A stretch of 64,000 nt of DNA, from positions 8,913,703 to 8,977,702 of the forward strand of contig CP016211.1 in assembly GCA_001931535.1 (NCBI GenBank), read 5' to 3'. A model generated the notes under the pieces. The model worked only from the letters and a program-made list of their open reading frames with translations. It was not told the DNA's origin and made no database searches. The position numbers and the translations under genes were made by a program. The stretch comes from Minicystis rosea. GTDB taxonomy: Bacteria; Myxococcota_A; Polyangia; Polyangiales; Polyangiaceae. Each line of letters begins with the position of its first letter. Within the stretch, counting starts at the first letter, position 1. Positions 17,586-25,800 of the stretch are shown piece by piece.

Positions 17586-18470
17586 ATGCCCGGGATGTCG
17601 TCTCGCATGATCCGTCACCTCGAAACGGCCACGGCATGGCGTCATCGGCGCGTGCAACGCGAGGAGCACGCGCCGGCGTCGTACCAGCGGAGTCGATTGA
17701 CCGAGCGGTTATCGGCCGAGCGCGCGGCGCGCCTCGCGGCCGAAGCGGAGCGCGACGCCCTGGAGCTGGCGCTCACGGCCACACGCGCGGAACGTGAAGA
17801 CTTTCTCTCGGCCGCCGCCCACGAGCTCCGGACGCCGCTGGCCGCGCTGTTCCTCCAGATGCAAAGCCTGATGGCACATCCGGAACGGAACGTAGGAGAG
17901 CGTTTGGTCACGCGCCTCCAGGCCATGGATAAGCAGGTCCGCCACCTCAACGAGCTGGTGATTCGCTTGCTCGATCTCACGAAGCTGTCGGAGGGGCGCC
18001 TCCGCCTCTGCCCCGAAGAGCTCGATCTCGCGGAGCTGACACGCGACGTGGTGCAGCGCTTCTCCACGGAGATCGCGTGGGCGCGGTGTCAATGCACCGT
18101 TCATGCGGATACGCCCGTGGTGGGACGATGGGATCGCCTCCATCTGGAGCAGGTGCTCAACAACCTGATCTCCAATGCCATCAAGTACGGGGCCGGCGCG
18201 CCGATCTCCATCACCGTGCGGGCGGACGGGGCCCGCGCGCAAATCGTGGTTCGCGATCGAGGCGTCGGCATCGGGCCGGAGGTGATGGAGCGGATCTTCG
18301 ATCAATTCACCCGCGCGACCTACGCCGCTTCCCTCAACGGGGTTGGGCTCGGTCTCTGGATCGTCCGGCAGATCGTGGACGCGTCGGGAGGGACGATCAC
18401 GGTCGAGAGCGAGCGCGACGCGGGCGCGACGTTCACGGTCGAGCTGCCACGCGAACAGCCGGTGACGTGA
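17586..18470 (+). CDS. Soluble histidine kinase with coiled-coil N-terminus
   Basis: 294 residues and no membrane segment or named sensor domain. Residues ~33-72 are a heptad-rich coiled coil (RLTERLSAERAARLAAEAER). HisKA carries the H-box SAAAHELRTPL with phospho-accepting His79. The ATPase domain shows the N-box NNLISNAIKYG, G1 DRGVGIG, F-box region IFDQF and G2 GVGLGLWIV. The signal must enter through the coiled coil or a partner protein. The response regulator gene starts 19 bases after its stop. ATG 17586 overlaps the ribosome site AGGAG closely; ATG 17595 is the alternative start. It is the first gene of the kinase/regulator/phosphoesterase/CHAT cluster. Confidence 0.88.
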   Translation: MPGMSSRMIRHLETATAWRHRRVQREEHAPASYQRSRLTERLSAERAARLAAEAERDALELALTATRAEREDFLSAAAHELRTPLAALFLQMQSLMAHPERNVGERLVTRLQAMDKQVRHLNELVIRLLDLTKLSEGRLRLCPEELDLAELTRDVVQRFSTEIAWARCQCTVHADTPVVGRWDRLHLEQVLNNLISNAIKYGAGAPISITVRADGARAQIVVRDRGVGIGPEVMERIFDQFTRATYAASLNGVGLGLWIVRQIVDASGGTITVESERDAGATFTVELPREQPVT

Positions 18471-18489
18471 GGCGGGAGGCCACGCTTCG

Positions 18490-18876
18490 ATGAAGACGAT
18501 CCTCGTTGTCGATGACGAGTACGCGGTGGTCGAAGCGCTGCGTGCGCTCCTCGAAGACGAGGGCTACGCGGTCGACACGGCCGCCAACGGGGAAGAAGCG
18601 CTGGCCGCGATCGACGGCGGATCGGAGGCCGATCTGGTGCTCCTCGACGTGATGATGCCGCGGCTCGACGGGCGCGGGGTGCTCCGCGCCATCCACGCGC
18701 ACCCGACGCGGCACGCGCTGCCCGTCATCATGATGAGCGCGGCGGTCGATCCGCTCCCGCCCGAGGAGCTCAGGCACGCGGTGTTCATGGCCAAGCCCTT
18801 CGAGATGCCTCGTTTGCTGCGGACGATCGAGCGGCTCCTGCGACAGCGCGAGCGCGTGACCGAGCCGTGGGATTGA
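18490..18876 (+). CDS. Single-domain response regulator
   Basis: 128 residues, a stand-alone receiver. The acidic pair Asp8-Asp9, phospho-acceptor Asp53 (VLLDVMMP), Ser83 in the switch position and Lys102 in the AKPFE motif are all present. There is no DNA-binding or enzymatic output domain, so it must act by protein contact or as part of a phosphorelay. It immediately follows the histidine kinase (19-base gap) and most likely is its partner. The metallophosphoesterase and CHAT genes lie 193 bases further on the same strand, which raises the possibility that the receiver controls them directly. Confidence 0.9.
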   Translation: MKTILVVDDEYAVVEALRALLEDEGYAVDTAANGEEALAAIDGGSEADLVLLDVMMPRLDGRGVLRAIHAHPTRHALPVIMMSAAVDPLPPEELRHAVFMAKPFEMPRLLRTIERLLRQRERVTEPWD

Positions 18877-19069
18877 GGGACGACCACGCGCCGACGTGAC
18901 CTCCAGTCGCCGCGAAGTTCCGCCGTCCGCACGCGCGAAAGAGGCTGTCGGCGCTGCCACCATCACCCGAGGAAACGCGGTGTTGACGCTTGCGCGGGCC
19001 CCCCCGCTGAGGCGATGCTCCTCGCGGCGCGGGGGCCACGGAGGTCGCGGTCCCGCCGCGAAACAGCGC

Positions 19070-20572
19070 ATGGACAAGCTCGAACAGCTCCACGTCGTCT
19101 CCGACTTGCACCTCGGCGGCATCCCGGGGGCGCAGATCATGAACCAAGGCGCGGCGCTCGCGGCCGTGATCGATCACCTGGCCCGCACGGCGCCGGGGCA
19201 GCGCGTCGGTCTGGTGCTCAACGGCGACATCGTCGACTTCCTCGCCGCCGAGGACGCGAAGCACTTCGACCCGGAGGGCGCGCCGGACAAGCTCGTGGCG
19301 ATCATGAGCGATCCAGCCTTTTCGCCGGTGTTCGACGCGCTCTTTCGCTTCGCGCACACCGATGATCGCGTGCTCGTCCTGGTGCTCGGCAACCACGATG
19401 TGGAGCTGGCGCTGCCCGACGTTCAAGATCGGTTGCTCGCCCGGATCTGCGGCACGAGCGACGCGGCGCGCGGGCGCATCCGCATCGCCATGGATGGGAC
19501 GGGATACGCGTGCACGGTGGGCGGGCGGCGGGTGCTCTGCGTGCACGGCAACGACGCCGACCCGTGGAACATGGTCGATCACGTCGCGCTCCGCGAGCTC
19601 ATCAAGGCGCAGAACGAAGGCTCGCCGGCGAAAGAGCTGAAAGCCAACGCGGGGACGCGCCTCGTCGTCGACGTGATGAACGAGATCAAGCGGCAGTATC
19701 CGTTCGTCGATTTGCTCAAGCCCGAGACGGTGCCGGTGCCCGGCGTGCTGCTCGCGTTGCCGAAGCGGCTGCACGCGCCGCTCCTCGATTTCGCCAAGAT
19801 CACGCTGCGGCTCGCGTACGACAAGGCCCGTAGCTTCCTCGGCGATGGTGCGTCTGCGCCGCCGGCGCCGCCGACCGATGGATATCGCGCGCTCGAGCTG
19901 CTCGTGCAGAACGACGCGCGCAAGGGAGGGAGCGCGATCGCCGAGGCGGAGGCGTGGCTCCATCAAGCAGAGGACGACATCGCCAATGGCCATCGCCCGC
20001 TCGACGTGGTGGATCTCGATCAGGGCGAGATGCTGGGCGTGGGCGGGCTCGTCTGGGACAAGGTCCGAGGGAACGACACGCGGGACAATCTGCGAGAGGC
20101 GCTGAAGAAGTATTTGGCCGGCGATCGCACCTTCCGGGTCGATACACCCGATCAGACGTTCCGCGCCCACGACGCGTCGGTCGGGCCCGACGTGCATTTC
20201 ATCATCACGGGGCACACGCATTTGGAGCGTCGTTTGCCGCGCAAACGCGGAGGTGGCGTGTATTTCAACAGCGGCACGTGGATTCGACTCGTCGAGCTCC
20301 GCGCCGAGCAGCTCGACTCGACATCTGCGTTTGCGCCGGTCTACGAAGCGCTGTCGAGCGGGCGCCTCTCCGATCTCGATGCCATGACGGGCCTCGTGCT
20401 GCAGCGACGCACGGTGGTCTCGATCTGGGTCGACGGCGGCAACGTGCACGGCGAGCTCAGGCACGCGCTCTCGGCGGAGGACGCGGCCCGCGCGGCCCCG
20501 AGCCCACCGTGGGAGAGCGTCGCCGACACCCTCTTCACCTCGCCGGTGCGGGCGGCGAAGGAGGCTTCGTGA
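19070..20572 (+). CDS. Calcineurin-like metallophosphoesterase coupled to a CHAT protease
   Basis: 500 residues. All metallophosphoesterase blocks are visible: SDLHLGG (Asp12, His14), NGDIVDF (Asp53), GNHD (108-110), VHGND (His159) and GHTH (382-384). They would bind two metal ions and hydrolyse a phosphoester. A ~190-residue helical insertion (about 175-370), including a Pro/Ala loop, separates the HGND and GHTH blocks, which is unusually large. No signal peptide, so cytoplasmic. Substrate unknown; nucleotides or nucleic acid are possible. The stop codon TGA shares its final A with the ATG of the CHAT gene, so the two proteins are made together and probably act together. An N-terminal region further upstream is not supported. 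Confidence 0.87.
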   Translation: MDKLEQLHVVSDLHLGGIPGAQIMNQGAALAAVIDHLARTAPGQRVGLVLNGDIVDFLAAEDAKHFDPEGAPDKLVAIMSDPAFSPVFDALFRFAHTDDRVLVLVLGNHDVELALPDVQDRLLARICGTSDAARGRIRIAMDGTGYACTVGGRRVLCVHGNDADPWNMVDHVALRELIKAQNEGSPAKELKANAGTRLVVDVMNEIKRQYPFVDLLKPETVPVPGVLLALPKRLHAPLLDFAKITLRLAYDKARSFLGDGASAPPAPPTDGYRALELLVQNDARKGGSAIAEAEAWLHQAEDDIANGHRPLDVVDLDQGEMLGVGGLVWDKVRGNDTRDNLREALKKYLAGDRTFRVDTPDQTFRAHDASVGPDVHFIITGHTHLERRLPRKRGGGVYFNSGTWIRLVELRAEQLDSTSAFAPVYEALSSGRLSDLDAMTGLVLQRRTVVSIWVDGGNVHGELRHALSAEDAARAAPSPPWESVADTLFTSPVRAAKEAS

Positions 20573-22710
20573 TGCAAGCGCGCACCGTCACCCTCGAGCT
20601 CTTGCGACACGGGCCGTCGAACAATCAGCTCCTCTCGCCGCTCACACCGTACCTCGCGCTCTCGGGCAACTACGACGCCGAGACAGTGCACGTCGGCTTC
20701 GAGCACGTGCAGATGATGCGGCGCATGCGTGACCTGCGCTATCAGGGCGGGCGCGCGCACGAGGCCGCGGCGCTGGAGGAAGCCTCGAACGAGGTGAGCC
20801 GAATCATCTCCACGATTCGCTCGCTCACCGCCGAGATCTCGAGTGTCCCGCGCGGGCGGCGGGACGTGATCCATCTGCGGCTCGTGCTCTCGGCGGCGGA
20901 GCTGTCGCTGCTGCCATTCGAGCTCATCAAATCACCCGCCGGCTTCCCCGGTCATGGGCAGTGGCTGTCGCTGCAGACGGCGGCGCCGATCGCGCTCACC
21001 CGCGAGGTGCGGCGCGTGTCGGCGACGACCATTCGCTGGCCCGATCGCCCGCGCATCCTCGTGGTCGCCGCGGCGCCGCCGGGGGTGGCCGCGGTGCCGC
21101 TGCGCGCGCATCTGTTGGCGCTGCGGTGGGCGCTCAAGCACTGGCTCTACAAAGGCACGAGCGAGGAGCTCGGCAAGCACGTCACGGTGTTGCCGCGCGC
21201 GACGATCGCTGCGGTGCGCGAGGCGTGCGCGGAGGCCGCGGGGCGCGGCGAGCCGTACACGCACGTGCACGTGCTCGCGCACGGCGTGCCGGATGAAGCC
21301 ATCGTCGACGGCATCCACGGTTATGGCCTCGCGTTCCACGCCGATGGAGATCCGAACCGCATGGATGTCGTCTCGGGGACGCGCCTCGCGGCCGCGCTCC
21401 GGTGTCATCCGAGCGGGCCTGCGGGCGGCGATCTGGCGGCGCCCGCCGTGGTGACGGTGGCGAGCTGCGACAGCGCCAACGTGGGCGACGTGATCGCGCC
21501 GGGCGCGAGCATCGCGCATCAGCTCCACGAGGCGGGCGTGCCGCTGGTCCTGGCCTCGCAGTTCCCGCTGTCGGTGCGGGGCTCGGTGATCATGACGGAG
21601 ACGGTCTACACGCGGCTCCTCCGCGGTGAAGATCCGCGCACGCTGGTCCACGATCTGCGGCAGACGCTGCACGTCGCCTGCCCCGACACGCACGACTGGG
21701 CAAGCGTGGTGGCGTACGCGGCGCTGCCCGTCGATCTCGATGCGCAGGTGAAGCGCGCGCGGAGCCAGCGCGCGCTCATGGCGCTGAACGCGGCCATCTC
21801 GCGGTGCGACTATGCGGAGCGCAGCCAAGAGCGCCCGAACAAGGGTGCGATCACGCAGCTCCGCGAAGCGATGGGCTGGCTTCGGAGCACGCAGCCCGCC
21901 GACGACGAGCCGGTGGATGCGCTGGAGCGCGCGCGTCTCCACGGCGTGCTCGCCAACGCGAGCAAGCGCGTGGCGCACGTGTATTGCGAAGGCCCGCTGT
22001 GGCCGATCCTGCAGCGAGTGGGCAGAGCCGACCATGAGATGGAGGCGCCCGACGCGACCTCGCTCCCGCCGAACGCGCTCGCCGCGGCGCGCGCGCTCCC
22101 CGCCGCCGGCGAGGTCGTGGCGTTCCAAGAGGCGCCTCTCGCGGCGTCGCGATCGGCCTCCGTCGCAGGCACGTCGGAGACCGAAGCGCAGACCGAGGCG
22201 CGCCGTCACCTCGAGGATGCGCGCCGTCACTATCTCGAGCTCTTCCGTCGCGGCACGGGCGAAGCGTGGCCGGTGGTGCAGTACCTCGCGCTGTCGGAGG
22301 CCCTCTACCCCATCGATCGGCAGGCGAGCCCGCGCGATCGCGAGGAGGCCGAGCGGCGGTTCGAGGGCCTTTGGACGACAGCCTACACGCTCGCGGACGA
22401 CAACCTACGCAGCAAGCGCGGCCGCGAGACCACGTGGGCGCACTCCGCGCTGGTCGAGCTCTACGTGCTGGCGCAGCGCCTTCCCGAGCGCCACTGGGCA
22501 CGTATCGAAGCCGACGCGCGCGCCCACCAGCACCTCGACGCGCTCCTCCAGAGCCCGAACGACATGGACAAGTACTCCATGCGACGGCAACTGCTCCGCT
22601 ACACCGACTGGTGGTGGAAGGGGCAGGAGAGCCTCGCGGCGCTGCCGCGCGCGCTGGGGGAGAAGATGATCGAGATGGGGATTGGGAACACGCACCTCGA
22701 AGACGGCTGA
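20572..22710 (+). CDS. CHAT-domain (caspase-like) protease
   Basis: 712 residues. The CHAT fold occupies roughly 95-390. His237 in VHVLAHG and Cys299 in VTVASCDSAN form the expected catalytic dyad, followed by the AGVPLVLASQFPLS segment and MTETVYTRLL helix typical of these clan-CD peptidases. The N-terminal ~95 residues and the C-terminal ~320 residues are helical and unnamed; the latter could be TPR-like target- or partner-binding. CHAT proteases elsewhere execute cell suicide or cleave effectors in conflict systems. Start ATG overlaps the phosphoesterase stop (TGATG). The target and trigger are unknown. The convergent giant lipoprotein gene lies about 180 bases downstream. Confidence 0.87.
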   Translation: MQARTVTLELLRHGPSNNQLLSPLTPYLALSGNYDAETVHVGFEHVQMMRRMRDLRYQGGRAHEAAALEEASNEVSRIISTIRSLTAEISSVPRGRRDVIHLRLVLSAAELSLLPFELIKSPAGFPGHGQWLSLQTAAPIALTREVRRVSATTIRWPDRPRILVVAAAPPGVAAVPLRAHLLALRWALKHWLYKGTSEELGKHVTVLPRATIAAVREACAEAAGRGEPYTHVHVLAHGVPDEAIVDGIHGYGLAFHADGDPNRMDVVSGTRLAAALRCHPSGPAGGDLAAPAVVTVASCDSANVGDVIAPGASIAHQLHEAGVPLVLASQFPLSVRGSVIMTETVYTRLLRGEDPRTLVHDLRQTLHVACPDTHDWASVVAYAALPVDLDAQVKRARSQRALMALNAAISRCDYAERSQERPNKGAITQLREAMGWLRSTQPADDEPVDALERARLHGVLANASKRVAHVYCEGPLWPILQRVGRADHEMEAPDATSLPPNALAAARALPAAGEVVAFQEAPLAASRSASVAGTSETEAQTEARRHLEDARRHYLELFRRGTGEAWPVVQYLALSEALYPIDRQASPRDREEAERRFEGLWTTAYTLADDNLRSKRGRETTWAHSALVELYVLAQRLPERHWARIEADARAHQHLDALLQSPNDMDKYSMRRQLLRYTDWWWKGQESLAALPRALGEKMIEMGIGNTHLEDG

Positions 22711-22847
22711 CCACGCCCCGCAGCTGCGCATTGCCGCGCATGCAGGTCGGCGCTCCCACCCGAAGCAGGTGCATCGGGAAACGTGCTCGCTGTTGCTGTT
22801 GCTGAGAGGTCGTCCGCGGTGAGCTGCGAACGTTTGCAGGATGGAGG

Positions 22848-22877
22848 GGGCGGCGGACGGCCCGGGGAGAGCCGCCC
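22848..22877. terminator. GC-rich hairpin between convergent genes
   Basis: GGGCGGC (22848-22854) and GCCGCCC (22871-22877) lie 12 bases beyond the stop of the giant lipoprotein gene and after the CHAT gene. Loop of 16 bases, no T-run. Confidence 0.35.
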
Positions 22878-22889
22878 GCCGCGATCGCG

Positions 22890-25800
22890 TCACTGACGGA
22901 TGGTGACGACGAGCTTGTAGTTGAAGAGGTCCGCCGGCGCGGTGGCCGACGAGGACTTCTTCACCTCGAGGTAATACGTGCCCGGCGCCAGGTTGCGCGC
23001 GCCGCTGTCGCGCGGCGAAGCGCCAGTGCCGTCGATGGCGGAGCAGTAGCCGCGCCCGTCGTCGTCATCGCTGACCAGGCTGGTGCCCGACGCGTTGTAG
23101 AGCGTGAGGAGGCTGTCGATCGCCTTCGCGTCGCACGACTTCGAGCTGTCGCCCTCGACGATCTCGGCGCGGATCGAACGCGCGGGCCCCGGCGGGATGG
23201 TGATGGCGAAGTAGTCGACGTCGGCGCTCGTCTGGTGATCCCCGAACACGTACATGTCGTTGCCCGGCATCGCCGTCGCCGTCGCGCTCGTAGTGTTCGG
23301 CTCGACCTCGTTGCCGAGGCTGCTCTCGAACTTGATCTGGAGCTGATAGGCCGCGACCGCGCCGGCGCCCGCCGCCTGGATGTAGTAGGTGCCCGGCGCG
23401 AGATCGTACACGAGCGCCGGGCAGTTGGCGCCGATACCGCTGGCGATGCTCGAAGCGGTGTCGTTCGACGGGGTGTCCTGCGTGACCAGCGTTCCCCCCG
23501 CGTTGAACAACTTCAGGTTCATCACCGAGGTGATGATCGACGACGCGCAGTCGATGCCCGTCGTGTCGAAGACCTCGAAGCGGACCACCTGCTGCGTGGC
23601 CACGCTCAGCTTGTAGATGTCGAGATCAGCGGCAGGCGAGATGGCGCCGGTGATGCGGCGATCGCCCGTGATGACCGGGAGCGCCACGTCGGCCTCGGCG
23701 ATGGTGCCGTTGGGCTCGGCCTCGGCGGTGAGCTCCCACTGGCAGGTCGCGCTGCAGCCGTCGCCATTGGTGAGGTTGCCATCGTCGCACTGCTCGCCGG
23801 CCTCGCGCGCGCTATTGCCGCACGCCGGGATGAGGGTGCAGTCGGCCGCGCAGCCGGGCGTGCCGTCGCAGATCTCCGAGCCCTCGACCACATTGTTACC
23901 GCAGAACGAGACGAGCGTGGCCTGGAGGCGGTAGCCGAACGTCGCCGTCGCGCTCACGGCCTTGACCTTGACCGAGTACGTGCCCGGCGCGAGGTGCCGC
24001 GCCGTGGCGTCGGTCGCCGGATCGAGCTTGTCGCAGGAGCCGGTACCACCGCCGTTCTGCGTCTTGATCACGGTCGTGCAGTCCGGCGCGATCAGATCGA
24101 AGGTCGGATTGATGGTGGCGCAGGTGGACGGACCGAACGCGTCGAAGGTCTCGAGCTTCAGGTCCGCGTAGGCCGGGAGGGTGAAGTTGAACCAGTCGCT
24201 GTCCGCGGCCACGCTGATGTTGCCGCCGACGAGCACCTTGGCGCCGACCGCCGACAGCGTGTAGGGGCCGTAGCCCGTGGCGCACGACGAGCTCGTGTCC
24301 GTCGCGGGCTCCTGGATGGCCTCGAAGAGGCAGTTGCTGTCGCAGCCGTCGCCGTTCGCCGTGTTGCCGTCGTCGCAGGTCTCCGAGCCCTCGACCACGC
24401 CGTTGCCGCAGGACGCGTTGAGCTTGATCTGCAGCGTGTAGTTGAACGCGGTGGTGCCGAAGCCGTTGACGAGGACGTAGTACGTGCCCGCCGGGAGGTG
24501 CCGCGCCGCCGCGGTCGCCGTCGAGTCGATCAGCGAGCAGGGGCTGATGCCGCCCGTGTCGTTGGTCGCCAGCGCGGTCGTGGTCGGGCAGCTCGCGTGG
24601 AGCGCGATCTGCGTGTCGATCGTGCTCGGCGCGCAGCTCCCCGGGCCGCTCGAGTCGAAGGTCTGGATCTTCACGTCGGAGGTGCTGGTGAGCGTGAAGG
24701 CGTACCAGTCCTGGTCACCGCTCGTCGTCCCGGGCGGGTTCAGGCTGCCACTGAAGAGCCGGCCCGAGGGCCCCGCCGGGATCGTGAAGGGCCCGTTCGC
24801 CGTGGCGCACGTGGCGTTGCTCTCGACCTCCGGGGTCGACTCCATCTGGCAGTTCGAGGAGCAGCCGTCGCCGTTCGCGGTGTTGCTGTCGTCGCACTGT
24901 TCGCTGGCCTCGAGGACGCCGTTGCCGCAGGTGGCCACCTTCGTCTGCGTCACTTGGAGCGTGTACGAGAGCGTCGACGTCGACGTGTGGTGCTTGACCT
25001 CGACGTAGTACGTGCCCGCCGGGAAGGTGGCGCTGATGCTCGAGCACCAGTTCGTGGAGGAGTTGATGTCGTCGTTCGTCGCGAGCGACACCCCCGCCGC
25101 GTTGAAGATCGTGACCACGCTGTCCGACGCGGTCGTGCCGCCGCAGACATTTCCTGCCCAGTTGTTGATGGTCGCCGCCGTGATCGTCGCGCCGGTGCCG
25201 GCCGGGACGACGACGGCGAAGTAATCCTTGTCGCCCACCGTGATCCGGCCGTTGACCTTGCCGCTCAAGGAGACCGCCGCGAAGCTGTTCGCCGTCGCGA
25301 TGGTGCTGTTGGCTTCGATCTCCCAGCCCGGCTCGACCTGGCAGATCGCGGAGCAGCCGTCGCCGGCCGTCGTGTTGCCGTCGTCGCACTGCTCGGTGCC
25401 CTTGATCTGACCGTCGCCGCAGATCGGACCGCACACGCTCGGCATGAGGCCCGTGCAGGCGAAGCCCGCCTCGACGGTGCAGGTCGCGGAGCAGCCGTCG
25501 CCGGCCGTCGTGTTGCCGTCGTCGCACGCATCGGCGCTCGTCTTCACGCCGTCGCCGCAGACAGTGTGGCAAGAGGTTGCGCCCTCACCCGTGCAGGTGA
25601 AGCCCGGCTCGACCGTGCAGCCCGCGGAGCAGCCGTCGTTGTTGCCCGTGTTTCCGTCGTCGCAGCCCTCGGTGCCACGCTTCAACCCGTCGCCGCAGAC
25701 GCCCGCGCACACGCTCGGCGAGCCCGAGCAGGTGAAGCCGACTTCCACGCCGCACGTCGCCGAGCAGCCGTCGCCGCTCAGCGCGTTGCCGTCGTCGCAG

